Origin: Allohahella sp002354735 | GTDB lineage: Bacteria > Pseudomonadota > Gammaproteobacteria > Pseudomonadales > Oleiphilaceae | Direction: 5' to 3' | DNA: 64,000 nt | Assembly (NCBI RefSeq): GCF_047946665.1 | Contig: NZ_CP172312.1 | Span: 3,472,001-3,536,000 of the forward strand | Notes under the pieces: generated by a model | Database searches by the model: none | The model's input: the letters and a program-made list of their open reading frames with translations, nothing else | What the model was told of the DNA's origin: nothing | In this document: positions 1-9,168 of the stretch, one piece after another | Layout of the letters: each line of letters begins with the position of its first letter | Numbering within the stretch: position 1 is the stretch's first letter | Made by a program: the position numbers and the translations under genes

Positions 1-2
1 AG

Positions 3-476
3 ATTGGCATCCTGAGCGAAGTAAAACGAAATTTTGCCACCAACAAGCTCTGCCAGGTCGACATCGCCGATGCCTACGACCATAAGCACCAGGACCTGTC
101 TCCGGAGGATGCTTCGAGAGGTTTGTCGAAAATGTCGATCGACATCTGTAAGGCCATCTTTCGCAAGCTGGCCACGAACGGTATCGTCTTCAGTCCAGAG
201 ACCTTCCGCACGGTGAAGGCCACCTATTTCCGTATGGCACTCGACTTCGTGGAGACCTATCGAAACGATGCCGAAATGAACGGCCTGCGGCTCGATGTGC
301 ATAAGGAAGAGCAGGCGGTGGAAATGTTCGCTCGCAACATTATGGATGCCGGCTCCCATTTTCTGGCCAACCCGATGGAAGCGCCTTTCATTCACAGCTG
401 GAACCGGGTGACCAGTGCAGTGCCAGATATATTCGAACGTTTCAAAGCTGCCGTCGAAGCTGATATGCAGCGCTGA
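3..476 (+). CDS. gpgS: Glucosyl-3-phosphoglycerate synthase-like glycosyltransferase, C-terminal part
   Basis: The gene is cut by the left edge; 157 codons remain, read in the frame starting at base 3. The tail contains the alpha-helical region typical of GT81/GT2-type glucosyl-3-phosphoglycerate synthases (runs such as QVDIADAYDHKHQDLS and FIHSWNRVTSAVPDIF). These enzymes transfer glucose from a nucleotide sugar to 3-phosphoglycerate, the first step to the compatible solute glucosylglycerate. The catalytic GT-A half lies outside the window, so the assignment rests on the tail and on the next gene, a GH13_18 phosphorylase that usually accompanies gpgS in gammaproteobacteria. The stop is 28 bases before that gene, suggesting one operon. 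A mannosyl-specific relative is the main alternative. Confidence 0.7.
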   Translation: MGILSEVKRNFATNKLCQVDIADAYDHKHQDLSPEDASRGLSKMSIDICKAIFRKLATNGIVFSPETFRTVKATYFRMALDFVETYRNDAEMNGLRLDVHKEEQAVEMFARNIMDAGSHFLANPMEAPFIHSWNRVTSAVPDIFERFKAAVEADMQR

Positions 477-504
477 CGCCGACCGAACACTGATAGGACA
501 AGAG

Positions 505-2247
505 ATGGAATCACAGACAGATCTTGAAGCCAGACTGGAGCAGCATCTGCGAGTGTTATACCCGCAGCATGATACCCGCAGTATCGCAGCCCGGTGCCTG
601 CAGAGCATAGGCCTGAAAGGTGACGAGGCTACACCCACCCCGCACCGCAATCTGTGGACGCAGAAGGACATTGCACTCATCACCTATGCCGACTGCGTGC
701 GGCGAGCTGACGAGGCGCCACTGGCCACCCTGCACACCTTCCTGCACAAACACTATCAGGGCCTGGTCAGTCTGGTTCACCTCCTGCCCTTCTTCCCCTA
801 CAGCTCTGATGATGGCTTCAGCGTCATGGACTACACCGAGGTCAACCCCTCCCACGGCGACTGGGAGGATGTCGAGCGGCTGGCCGGCGACTTCAAGGTG
901 ATGGGCGATCTCGTTATCAATCACTGTTCCAGCCGCTCGCGCTGGTTCGACAATTACAAGAAGCGCCAACACCCTGGCGTAAATTATTTCTTTGAGGCCG
1001 ATCCTGATGCCAACCTCACAGCTGTCGTTAGACCACGAACCTCGCCCCTGTTAAAAGAGGTTGTGGATGAGCAGGGCAGCCGCTATGTCTGGTGCACCTT
1101 CAGTCACGATCAGGTTGATCTGGATTTCAGTAATCCCGATGTGCTGTGTGAGTTCCTCACCATCATCAAGCTGTATCTGGACAGGGGCATCACCTGGTTC
1201 AGGCTCGACGCCGTGGCCTTCCTGTGGAAAGTACCGGGCACGACCTGCATCAATCTGCCCCAGACCCATGAAGTCATTCGGCTGCTGAGACTGCTGATCG
1301 AGCATAGGCAGCCAGAGGCGGTCATCATTACCGAAACGAATATCCCGAACAGTGAAAACCTGTCCTATCTCGGCAATGCCAACGAAGCCCACCTCATCTA
1401 CAATTTTTCGCTGCCACCACTGCTCATCAATACACTGTTGACCGGCGACTGCACCTATCTCAAGAGCTGGCTGCTCACCATGCCGCCATCGCAGGCAGGT
1501 ACCGCCTATTTCAACTTTATCGCCTCTCACGATGGTATCGGTCTTCGTCCGGCAGAAGGTCTGCTATCAGACTGGGAGATTCAGAGCCTGGTGGGTACCA
1601 TGCGCGAGTTTGGTGGTGAAGTCAGCTATAGGACCGGTCTGGACGGCGAACAGAAACCTTACGAGATCAATATCAGCCTGTGGAACGCCATGGCGGGAAC
1701 GAGCAAGGCGGGGCCGGATGAGTTCCAGTTCGATCGATTTGTCTGCGCTCATGCCATCATGCTCGCGCTCGAAGGGGTACCCGCATTCTATTTCCACAGT
1801 CTCATCGCGACAGAGAACGATCATGCGCGAGTGGCGAACACGGGACACTTTCGCTCCATCAACCGACATCTATGGGATGCCGACCAACTGGAATCGCGCT
1901 TGCACGACGAGAATTACCATCACGCGAAGGTCTTGATCGCCATCGGAAAGCTCATCAGGCTGCGTCAGCGACAGCCGGCGTTCCACCCAAATGCGATCCA
2001 GTACATCCTGCACCTCGGCCCCAGCCTGTTTGCGTTCTGGCGTCAGAGTCCCGAGCGAAAGCAGACGATCTTCGCCGTCTTCAATATCAGCAATCAACCG
2101 CAGACGATCCCGTTGTCGGAACTGAACCTGTTTGCGACGCAGGTGTGGCGCGATCTCGTGGGTGGAAAGAGCTATGAAGACAGGATGACTCCTATTAAGC
2201 TGGCACCATATCAATTCATCTGGTTATCAAATTACGAGGGAAGTTAG
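505..2247 (+). CDS. GH13_18 sugar phosphorylase (sucrose/glucosylglycerate phosphorylase family)
   Basis: A 580-residue cytoplasmic (beta/alpha)8 glycoside phosphorylase with no signal peptide. The GH13 catalytic residues are visible: nucleophile Asp235 in WFRLDAVAF, acid/base Glu277 in IITETNIP and the transition-state Asp343 in IASHDGIG. Family members split an alpha-glucoside with phosphate to give glucose 1-phosphate. Being next to a gpgS-like gene, glucosylglycerate is a more likely substrate than sucrose, as in bacterial glucosylglycerate phosphorylases such as E. coli YcjM; this is inference. The start was placed at ATG 505, preceded by AGGACAAGAG, rather than 30 codons upstream, where the frame overlaps the end of the glycosyltransferase. 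Confidence 0.88.
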   Translation: MESQTDLEARLEQHLRVLYPQHDTRSIAARCLQSIGLKGDEATPTPHRNLWTQKDIALITYADCVRRADEAPLATLHTFLHKHYQGLVSLVHLLPFFPYSSDDGFSVMDYTEVNPSHGDWEDVERLAGDFKVMGDLVINHCSSRSRWFDNYKKRQHPGVNYFFEADPDANLTAVVRPRTSPLLKEVVDEQGSRYVWCTFSHDQVDLDFSNPDVLCEFLTIIKLYLDRGITWFRLDAVAFLWKVPGTTCINLPQTHEVIRLLRLLIEHRQPEAVIITETNIPNSENLSYLGNANEAHLIYNFSLPPLLINTLLTGDCTYLKSWLLTMPPSQAGTAYFNFIASHDGIGLRPAEGLLSDWEIQSLVGTMREFGGEVSYRTGLDGEQKPYEINISLWNAMAGTSKAGPDEFQFDRFVCAHAIMLALEGVPAFYFHSLIATENDHARVANTGHFRSINRHLWDADQLESRLHDENYHHAKVLIAIGKLIRLRQRQPAFHPNAIQYILHLGPSLFAFWRQSPERKQTIFAVFNISNQPQTIPLSELNLFATQVWRDLVGGKSYEDRMTPIKLAPYQFIWLSNYEGS

Positions 2248-2248
2248 T

Positions 2249-3019
2249 TTGACGGAGAAGACCGCAGAGCGCGTCCGGACCAAGGCAATCGTGTTCGGTG
2301 CTACTGGCCTCGTGGGCAGGAACATCCTCCGCCAGACTTGTGAGTCCGGCCGCTATGATCTTGTGGTAGCCATCGTTCGAAACGAACTTGATGCGGATCG
2401 GCTCAGTGAAATGATTCCAGACATGACGGCTCGCCTTCGACTGCGTCAGATTCGCTGTTCGCCAGCCGACCTGGCCGATCCTGATATCATCAGTCAGATA
2501 TTTCAGACCACCCCTGACGGCAAGATCGTTCACGTGTACTGTGCGCTGGGGACTACAATGAAATCTGCAGGTAGCAAGGAAGCTTTTCGTCGGGTAGACC
2601 ATGATCTTGTCGTGGCCGCGGCACGGTTCGCCAGGAATATCGGCGCCCAGCGCTTCATCTGGGTCTCATCGATCGGCGCTGACGAGAAGAGCCGAACCAG
2701 TTTCTATCTCAAGGTGAAAGGTGAAACGGAAAGCGATATTGCCAAGCTGACGGAGCGGAAGTCGAGCCCTCGTGCCATAGCTGTCAGGCCATCACTCCTC
2801 CTCGGGGAGCGCGAGGAAACGCGCGTCGCCGAGGGCGTTGGCCAGTTGCTCGGACGAGTCATCAAACCGGCCCTCATCGGGCCAGCAAAGCACTACAAAC
2901 CAATAGCCGCCAGTGAGGTCGCTGCTGCCATGATCGAGCTGGCCTTCGACGAGTTCTCCCACCCCTTCCTGGCCTACGAACGAGTCGGCACCCAACGCGA
3001 AGAGATGAGCCCGGCCTAG
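2249..3019 (+). CDS. Atypical short-chain dehydrogenase / NAD(P)-binding Rossmann protein
   Basis: 256 residues with an N-terminal nucleotide-binding loop, FGATGLVGRNIL (residues about 12-23), followed by the WVSSIGAD and FYLKVKGETE stretches typical of the atypical SDR group that includes human HTATIP2/TIP30 and NmrA-like proteins. The catalytic Tyr-x3-Lys of classical SDRs is replaced by the Y-L-K-V-K region. It starts at TTG 2249, one base after the preceding stop, with GAGGGAAG as ribosome binding site, so it is probably translationally coupled to the phosphorylase. A biochemical role in glucosylglycerate metabolism is not shown by the sequence; it could be a redox or regulatory sensor. 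Confidence 0.7.
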   Translation: MTEKTAERVRTKAIVFGATGLVGRNILRQTCESGRYDLVVAIVRNELDADRLSEMIPDMTARLRLRQIRCSPADLADPDIISQIFQTTPDGKIVHVYCALGTTMKSAGSKEAFRRVDHDLVVAAARFARNIGAQRFIWVSSIGADEKSRTSFYLKVKGETESDIAKLTERKSSPRAIAVRPSLLLGEREETRVAEGVGQLLGRVIKPALIGPAKHYKPIAASEVAAAMIELAFDEFSHPFLAYERVGTQREEMSPA

Positions 3020-3036
3020 GGTCGGGCACCTCGATA

Positions 3037-5040
3037 TCAGGCGACCCGGAACCGTTTGATGACGCGCTGCAGCTTCTCAGCCATCGCTTCCAGCTCGTTT
3101 GCAGCCTGAACGGCATTCTGTACCGCCTGGTCGTTGGAATCAGCTTTGTCACCGATATCAACCACATGCTCGGCGACGTATTCATTGGCCTTCGACTGCT
3201 CGTTCAGGCGCTCGGAAATATCACTGAACACCTCGAACACCCTGATTGCCCCGGCCTGTATGCCTTCGATAGAAGAGCCCGCGCGTTGCGCAAGCTCCGC
3301 CACCTGCTGAACATCAGAGACATTGTCATTCATGACTTTCACAGCCGAGCGTGTACCCTCACGCATCTTCTTGATCATGTCGGTAATCTGCTTGGCTGAC
3401 TGTGTCGTTCTCGCGGCGAGGCCACGCACCTCGTCGGCGACCACCGCAAAGCCGCGTCCTGCTTCGCCAGCTCTGGCAGACTCAATAGCCGCATTGAGTG
3501 CCAGCAGATTGGTCTGCTCCGCGATGTTCTCGATGACCTGAATGGTCGTGCCTACCTGATCTGAGAGCTTGCTGAGCGCTTCCACATTGCTCGACGCCCG
3601 CTGCACGGTTTCGGCAATGCGTTGCATTTCCTGATCCGCTTTTCTGATTACGGTAACACCCTGCCGGGAGGCTTCCTGAGAAACTTCTGACAGATTCTGC
3701 GCTTCCGCAGCGCTTTGCGAAAGTTGCTCGATATTGGTGGTGAGTTCCTCGATGGTCGAGGCCATGGATGTCGCAGCATCACGTTGGTCTTTCGAGCCTT
3801 TAGCGATTCCGAGACTGAGTGAGGTCAACTGCCGCGAAGCGACCGCGAGCTCCTGGGAAGATGACCCTATTTCGCCGATGACCTCGCGAACCTGACGCTG
3901 CATGTCCCGCATTGCCTGTTCAAGCAGACCCAGTTCATCGTTGCGGCTGACCTCAATCGTACGTGTATAATCGCCAGCCGCAATAGCCTCGAGCTGACTG
4001 ATGGCTGCTGCCAGCGGTTGCCTGACGAGACGCCGTGAAACCAGCATCAGGATAAGGCCAGTTACCAGTACCACGACCACAGCCGCAATCGCGAAGATCT
4101 TCTTCAAGGCCTGCACAGGGGCCTGAAGCTCTTCATGTGGTATAGCCGCTGCCAGAACCCAGTCCAGCTCGGGAATGGCGACATACTGGGCATTCCATAC
4201 TTCATCCCGTGCATCCGGCCAGGTAAACTCGATTTCACCACTATCGCTCGCAAGCAGCTCCTTGACGAAACCTGCGTCGACCAGGGCATTTCCCTCCAGC
4301 TCGGGATGGGAAACGATGCTCCCCGGCTCGTTTTTGCTGCTATCAAGAATGAAAATAAAGCCGGCCTTGCCGACTGGCCGTGCTGACAACCCCTCCAGCA
4401 GGCTGGCCAGCGACTCCGTAAACTCGACACCGACATAGCGGATTCCGATCACGCCACCCCTGCTATCCATGATCGGCGTGTAATTGGTAATGAACTTCTT
4501 GCCAAACAGGGTAACTGTTCCATTGAAGGGCTTGCCATTGAGATTCAGTTGGTAAGCTGGAGAGTCCTTGCTCAGTGAGGTACCTACAGCCCTAGATCCA
4601 TTCTGCTGCTTTACCGAAGTCACGACCCTTATGAAATCGTTGCCGCTGCGCACAAATATGGTTGCGTTGCCGCCAGTGGCTTCGGCAAAACTGTCGACCT
4701 GGCTATAGTTCCCTGCGATCGGCTCGCCACCAATGAGAAGCTGAGGCACCGTCTGGCTGCCAACCTGGACACCTTGACCATCCTCGATCTCAAAACGGCC
4801 TACGAAGCTTTCGCCAAAGAGTGCGGAGATTGCTTCAATCGTCTTGATCAACTGTGCGCTATAGACCCTGGCTGTAGTTGCAGCGGAGCTTGCGCGACTT
4901 GCAAGCAGCTCGTCCTCCACCTCGGTCAGCGCTTCATCGGCCTGATTCAGCAGAAAGTAACCAGCAATTGCGAGGAAGACGGAGATCGCCAGACCCGCCA
5001 CGCACGACAGCCTGAACGAAACACTCTGGTAAAAAGGCAT
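3037..5040 (-). CDS. Methyl-accepting chemotaxis protein with Cache_3-Cache_2-type sensor
   Basis: 667 residues. A transmembrane helix at about residues 9-31 is followed by a periplasmic domain of about 280 residues that looks like the Cache_3-Cache_2 fusion (FGKKFITNYTPIMDS, GGVIGIRYVGVEF), a second helix (about 312-335), a HAMP domain and the long coiled-coil signalling domain. The conserved hairpin tip is present ([20 protein letters not shown], then [16 protein letters not shown]). It transmits a periplasmic ligand signal to CheA/CheW. No C-terminal receptor-tethering pentapeptide is seen. The gene is convergent with the SDR-like gene, leaving 17 bases between stops; a short inverted repeat (GGGTCG at 3019-3024, CGACCC at 3042-3047) spans that junction. 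The ligand is unknown. Confidence 0.93.
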   Translation of the reverse strand: MPFYQSVSFRLSCVAGLAISVFLAIAGYFLLNQADEALTEVEDELLASRASSAATTARVYSAQLIKTIEAISALFGESFVGRFEIEDGQGVQVGSQTVPQLLIGGEPIAGNYSQVDSFAEATGGNATIFVRSGNDFIRVVTSVKQQNGSRAVGTSLSKDSPAYQLNLNGKPFNGTVTLFGKKFITNYTPIMDSRGGVIGIRYVGVEFTESLASLLEGLSARPVGKAGFIFILDSSKNEPGSIVSHPELEGNALVDAGFVKELLASDSGEIEFTWPDARDEVWNAQYVAIPELDWVLAAAIPHEELQAPVQALKKIFAIAAVVVVLVTGLILMLVSRRLVRQPLAAAISQLEAIAAGDYTRTIEVSRNDELGLLEQAMRDMQRQVREVIGEIGSSSQELAVASRQLTSLSLGIAKGSKDQRDAATSMASTIEELTTNIEQLSQSAAEAQNLSEVSQEASRQGVTVIRKADQEMQRIAETVQRASSNVEALSKLSDQVGTTIQVIENIAEQTNLLALNAAIESARAGEAGRGFAVVADEVRGLAARTTQSAKQITDMIKKMREGTRSAVKVMNDNVSDVQQVAELAQRAGSSIEGIQAGAIRVFEVFSDISERLNEQSKANEYVAEHVVDIGDKADSNDQAVQNAVQAANELEAMAEKLQRVIKRFRVA

Positions 5041-5171
5041 ACTACCGAATCCCTGCAGACCGCTGCACTTGAATGATATGTTTGAAGTCTAGCTGCTGCT
5101 GATAGATTGTCATGCTGCCGCACGAAGTCGTCCGCGTTACAATCAGCTCAATGCCTTCAATGGAGCACAGC

Positions 5172-5582
5172 ATGTTGTTTATCTCTGAATCAGTCTCGAT
5201 ACCGGATGCCGAGATCGATCTTCAGGCGATGCGGTCTCAGGGCGCAGGCGGACAGAACGTCAATAAGGTGTCTACCGCCATTCATCTGCGCTTCGACATC
5301 AAGGCATCGACACTCCCTGACTTTCACAAGCAACGCTTGCTGCAGATGAGTGACTATCGGGTGACCAAGGACGGCGTAATCGTCATCAAGGCGCAGGAAC
5401 ACAGCAGTCAGGAGCTGAACCGACAGGCGGCACTTGCGCGACTGGTGAATCTTATCCGTGAGGCCACGGCCATTCAGAAGACCAGGCGCAAGACGAAACC
5501 CAGCCGGTCGGCCCAGCGGAAGCGAGTCGACAAGAAGACACAGCGTGGAAAGACGAAGTCGCTACGGGGGAAGGTGCTCTAA
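5172..5582 (+). CDS. arfB: Alternative ribosome-rescue peptidyl-tRNA hydrolase ArfB
   Basis: 136 residues, the family's usual length. The release-factor GGQ motif is in SQGAGGQNVNKVSTAIHL (about residues 22-39); the C-terminal tail is strongly basic (KTRRKTKPSRSAQRKRV and KTQRGKTKSLRGKV), the part that in E. coli ArfB/YaeJ enters the empty mRNA channel of stalled ribosomes so that the GGQ loop hydrolyses peptidyl-tRNA. The start ATG 5172 matches the E. coli N terminus (MLFISESVSIPD against MIVISRHVAIPD) and has GGAG at 5162-5165; an upstream in-frame ATG at 5112 adds 20 unrelated residues. It stands alone between two genes of opposite strand. Confidence 0.93.
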   Translation: MLFISESVSIPDAEIDLQAMRSQGAGGQNVNKVSTAIHLRFDIKASTLPDFHKQRLLQMSDYRVTKDGVIVIKAQEHSSQELNRQAALARLVNLIREATAIQKTRRKTKPSRSAQRKRVDKKTQRGKTKSLRGKVL

Positions 5583-5592
5583 AATCAGGCGC

Positions 5593-5616
5593 AAAAAAAA
5601 GCCCCTTGCGGGGCTT
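5593..5616 (-). terminator. Rho-independent terminator of the M28 peptidase gene
   Basis: The hairpin arms are 5599-5605 and 5610-5616 around loop 5606-5609. Read on the minus strand, AAGCCCCGCAAGGGGCTT runs into eight uninterrupted T residues, a textbook intrinsic terminator just after the peptidase stop. On the plus strand the same stem lies 16 bases after arfB and may help stop that transcript, but it lacks a T tract there. Confidence 0.9.
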
Positions 5617-5627
5617 GAGAAGGAAGA

Positions 5628-7265
5628 CTATTTGATCCAGTCGTGACCCCAGTGAGTCTTGTCGAACTTGCTGGAACGAACGTCGAGTGCCATGCGATTA
5701 GCAGTTGGCTCGACCGGCGCTGCAGCAATTTCTTCATCGATTGGCTTGGTAGACAGCGACAGCCAGCTGGTTACGAAGGCCATGGCGTCGGCGTTGATTT
5801 CCAGTGCCGTCATATCGATGTTGTTGATATCGTCGCACGCTGCGTGATAGCACGGATCAAGCGCCTCGCCTGCGGTACCACCAAATTTCTCAGCCTGCTC
5901 TTCGGTCTTCAGCTCTTCAGCACCTGTGAAGAGGCCACCGAACGGAATGCCTTCTTCGAAGAACTGCGCATAGTCAGAGCGGAAGCTGATTTCAGACCCT
6001 TCGGAGGGCAAACCGCGAATGGCGAAGTACTTCTCGAACAACTTCTCCGTTGCAGCAGAACCGGCTGGCCCTTCAAGCCCGAATGTCGAGCCGTCGCCGT
6101 CATAGATGAAGTAGCCGTAGTTCGGTGAAGCAATCATGTCGAAGTTGAGATAGACCTTGATCTTGGCCTTCTCTTCCTCGGTAAGTCCCAGCACATACTG
6201 GGTCGAACCAACGAGACCTGCTTCTTCTGCACCCCAGAACGCAAAGCGAACCTTGTTCCGCACGCGAGCTTTCTTCATCTGCAGGGCCATCTCGAGAATG
6301 GCGGCACTGCCTGAACCGTTATCATTGACTCCCGGACCTTCGAACACGGAGTCGAGGTGGCCGCCCACCATGATGACATTGTCAGGGTTACCACCCTTCG
6401 TTTCGGCAGTCAGGTTGAAGGTTTCGGTCTGCTCGCGTACGACATCGACCACCAGATTGGCCGTAGCGTTTGCGCTTGCTGCCAGGGTGACACCGAGATC
6501 GTAAGTCGCGAATACAACCGGAATGCCGCCTGCGTAGGCGTCACCGAGTGTAGCGCTGATCAAACCGGTCCGGCCTTCATCAGTCTGCACGTTACCCTGG
6601 TTGAAGATGATCACACCTGTCGCGCCGGCTGCAGCGGCATTGCTAGCCTTATCACCGAAGGCACAGGCACCACGCTGCAGGAGCGCAATATTGCCAGCAG
6701 TGAAGCCAGCAAAATCAGCAGCCTCGCAGCCGCTGGTAGAGGTGTTGCCTTCACCGAGCTGAATATCGACCGCTTCGATCGGCGCAGTAACGTCGCCAGC
6801 TTCAGTCTGGGTCAGGTAGGTGAAGTCAGTATCGAATACATAGGTGGTACCGTCGACGCTAAGCGTTCCAGGACCTTGCGGATAAAAGGCATTGAAGGGG
6901 AAAGCATGCAGCTTCACCTCATAGCCAGCCTTCTCCAGCTCAGCCTTCACGTAGTCTATGGAAGCATCGTAACCGGGCAGGCCGGCAGCTCTGTTGCCAC
7001 CATTGGCCTTGGCAATGTCGTCGAACATCTTGAGGTGTTCCACGATATTATCGGCCGACATGCAGCGGGGCAGACCGAAAGGACTGCTGTTCAGAATGCC
7101 GAAGCGACACTCGAAAAATTTCGCAGGACCGCTCCAGAATCGGTCTACCGCGGTGGAGTTCTTTAGCGGATTGGCTTGCGCAGCCATTGAGAGTGAAGCA
7201 GCTACCAAAGGCAGCAGTAAGGCGGCGGGCCGCACTCGTTGACGTAATTGTTTTTGAAATAGCAT
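5628..7265 (-). CDS. Secreted M28 family zinc aminopeptidase with PA domain
   Basis: 545 residues. A basic N terminus and hydrophobic run ending LSMAAQA form a signal peptide. A protease-associated (PA) insert occupies roughly residues 140-265 (LLQRGACAFGDKASNAAAAG). The M28 co-catalytic zinc site follows: MVGGHLDSVFEGPGVNDNGS (His, Asp), FWGAEEAGLVGS (catalytic Glu and metal Glu), YLNFDMI (Asp) and a final His in CYHAACDDINN. Family members remove N-terminal residues from peptides outside the cytoplasm. The ribosome binding site CAGGAG precedes ATG 7265. Expression is monocistronic by context: an arfB gene lies beyond its terminator and the 181 bases upstream, towards ybiT, hold no gene. Confidence 0.92.
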   Translation of the reverse strand: MLFQKQLRQRVRPAALLLPLVAASLSMAAQANPLKNSTAVDRFWSGPAKFFECRFGILNSSPFGLPRCMSADNIVEHLKMFDDIAKANGGNRAAGLPGYDASIDYVKAELEKAGYEVKLHAFPFNAFYPQGPGTLSVDGTTYVFDTDFTYLTQTEAGDVTAPIEAVDIQLGEGNTSTSGCEAADFAGFTAGNIALLQRGACAFGDKASNAAAAGATGVIIFNQGNVQTDEGRTGLISATLGDAYAGGIPVVFATYDLGVTLAASANATANLVVDVVREQTETFNLTAETKGGNPDNVIMVGGHLDSVFEGPGVNDNGSGSAAILEMALQMKKARVRNKVRFAFWGAEEAGLVGSTQYVLGLTEEEKAKIKVYLNFDMIASPNYGYFIYDGDGSTFGLEGPAGSAATEKLFEKYFAIRGLPSEGSEISFRSDYAQFFEEGIPFGGLFTGAEELKTEEQAEKFGGTAGEALDPCYHAACDDINNIDMTALEINADAMAFVTSWLSLSTKPIDEEIAAAPVEPTANRMALDVRSSKFDKTHWGHDWIK

Positions 7266-7446
7266 TGAAAGCTCCTGTCTCGTCCCGGTATGGAACGCGT
7301 ACGATACGGCGGACTGGCTTTTGACCAGGCCGCCTCCAAGAACCTGATACTGCTTGGGATATCTACTCAGGTGCTTTCTATACTGATCCGTAATGTTTGG
7401 CTTTTACAGCGGCTTTTTATACGTAATTTCTGAAAGGCCATTCGGC

Positions 7447-9039
7447 CTATGCCGCCTGCTCCTGAGCTCTCAGGTAATCGTCGTAAGTGCCGTGGAAATC
7501 AACGATACCTGAGGGTGTCAGTTCGATGATTCGGGTAGCCAGCGACGATACGAACTCACGGTCATGACTCACGAAGAGCAATGTGCCAGGGTAGTTTTCC
7601 AGCGCCAGGTTCAGCGACTCGATGGACTCCATATCGAGGTGGTTGGTCGGCTCGTCCAACAGCATGATGTTTGGCTTCCTGAGCATGAGCTTGCCGAAGA
7701 TCATCCGACCCTGCTCACCACCTGATATCACATCGACCGTTTTTTTCACTTCAGTTTGCGAAAACAGCAGGCGACCAAGCGTTCCTCTGATGACCTGCTC
7801 GTCATCACCTTCACGACTCCACTGCTGCATCCATTGAATCAATGTGTCCTTGCACTTGAACTCAGCGGCATGGTCCTGAGCGTAGTAGCCGAGTTCGGCA
7901 CCTTCGGACCATTTGACGGTACCGGCCGTAGGTTCGAGATCGCCAACCAGACACTTCAACAGTGTCGACTTGCCGATACCGTTGGGGCCAATGATAGCGA
8001 TGCGCTCACCCACCTCTACCGTGAGATTGAGGCCGCTGAACAGCTTCTCATCGAAGCTTTTCGCCAGACCCTCGACTTCGAGCGCCAGCCGGTGAAGCTT
8101 CTTGTCCTGATCGAAGATGATATAGGGGTTCTGTCGGCTGGATGGTTTGATGTCAGCCAGCTGGATCTTGTCGATCTGCTTGGCGCGCGACGTGGCCTGC
8201 TTTGATTTCGATGCGTTGGCCGAGAAGCGGCTGACGAAGGACTTCAGTTCTGCAATCTGCGCCTTCTTCTTCGCGTTGTCTGCCTGCAGACGTTCAGCTG
8301 CCTGAGTCGCTGCGATCATGTACTCGTCGTAGTTGCCGGGGAAGAGCCGGATGGCGCCGTAGTCGAGGTCGGCCATATGCGTACAGACGCTGTTCAGGAA
8401 GTGACGGTCGTGCGAGATGATGACCATGGTGCAGTTACGGTTGTTCAGCACGCCTTCGAGCCAGCGGATGGTATTGATGTCCAGGTTGTTGGTCGGTTCG
8501 TCGAGCAGCATGATATCGGGATCTGAAAACAGCGCCTGCGCGAGCAGAACACGCAGCTTCCAGCCAGGCGCAACCTCGCTCATCGGCCCGTAGTGCTGCT
8601 CCGTCTGGATACCGAGGCCGAGCAACAGGTCGCCAGCTCGGGCTTCGGCAGTATACCCGTCCATTTCTGCAAATTCAGACTCGAGCTCGCCGGCACGAAT
8701 ACCGTCCGCCTCGGTCATATCAGGGTTGGCATAAATGGCGTCGCGCTCCGACTTCACTGCCCAGAGTTCGGTATGGCCCATGATCACCGTATCGATAACG
8801 CTGTATTCTTCGAAGGCGAACTGGTCCTGCCTGAGCTTACCGATGCGCTCACCAGGGTCTTTCGAAACATTGCCTGCCGTCGGCTCGAGATCGCCACCGA
8901 GTATTTTCATGAAGGTCGATTTGCCGCAGCCGTTGGCGCCGATCAGACCATAGCGGTTGCCGTCGCTGAATTTGACTGAGACGTTTTCAAAAAGCGGCTT
9001 GGCGCCGAACTGCATGGTGATATTAGCGGTAGATAACAA
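7447..9039 (-). CDS. ybiT: ABC-F family translation-associated ATPase, YbiT type
   Basis: 530 residues, the same length as E. coli YbiT and closely similar throughout. It has two ATPase domains and no membrane segments: Walker [10 protein letters not shown] at residues 34-42 and GPNGIGKST in the second half; Walker [12 protein letters not shown] and [11 protein letters not shown]; the P-site tRNA interaction motif linker lies between them (lysine-rich [13 protein letters not shown], then [17 protein letters not shown]). ABC-F proteins act on the ribosomal E site to relieve stalls. The start is TTG 9039 with GGGG seven bases upstream; this reproduces the YbiT N terminus, whereas the longer frame to 9111 adds 24 unrelated residues. 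A weak inverted repeat (AGGCC/GGCCT, 7435-7448) overlaps the stop. Confidence 0.93.
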   Translation of the reverse strand: MLSTANITMQFGAKPLFENVSVKFSDGNRYGLIGANGCGKSTFMKILGGDLEPTAGNVSKDPGERIGKLRQDQFAFEEYSVIDTVIMGHTELWAVKSERDAIYANPDMTEADGIRAGELESEFAEMDGYTAEARAGDLLLGLGIQTEQHYGPMSEVAPGWKLRVLLAQALFSDPDIMLLDEPTNNLDINTIRWLEGVLNNRNCTMVIISHDRHFLNSVCTHMADLDYGAIRLFPGNYDEYMIAATQAAERLQADNAKKKAQIAELKSFVSRFSANASKSKQATSRAKQIDKIQLADIKPSSRQNPYIIFDQDKKLHRLALEVEGLAKSFDEKLFSGLNLTVEVGERIAIIGPNGIGKSTLLKCLVGDLEPTAGTVKWSEGAELGYYAQDHAAEFKCKDTLIQWMQQWSREGDDEQVIRGTLGRLLFSQTEVKKTVDVISGGEQGRMIFGKLMLRKPNIMLLDEPTNHLDMESIESLNLALENYPGTLLFVSHDREFVSSLATRIIELTPSGIVDFHGTYDDYLRAQEQAA

Positions 9040-9168
9040 TGGCGTGCCCCGGATGGTGAAGTGAAACGGCAGCAGGAATGTGCCGAAAAAGCGGCGCATA
9101 GTATGCCACATCGGCGACGAAGATCGAAGCAGCTGTTTAAATATTAATCGGCACTGAGCCGCCGCACT

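Noticed and set aside
415..504. N-terminal extension of the GH13 phosphorylase to 415
   Set aside because: It overlaps the glycosyltransferase gene and lacks a ribosome binding site, while ATG 505 has AGGA and the family N terminus.
6357..7166. 269-residue plus-strand frame opposite the M28 peptidase
   Set aside because: The minus-strand frame carries signal peptide, PA domain and complete zinc site; the plus frame is a codon-bias shadow.
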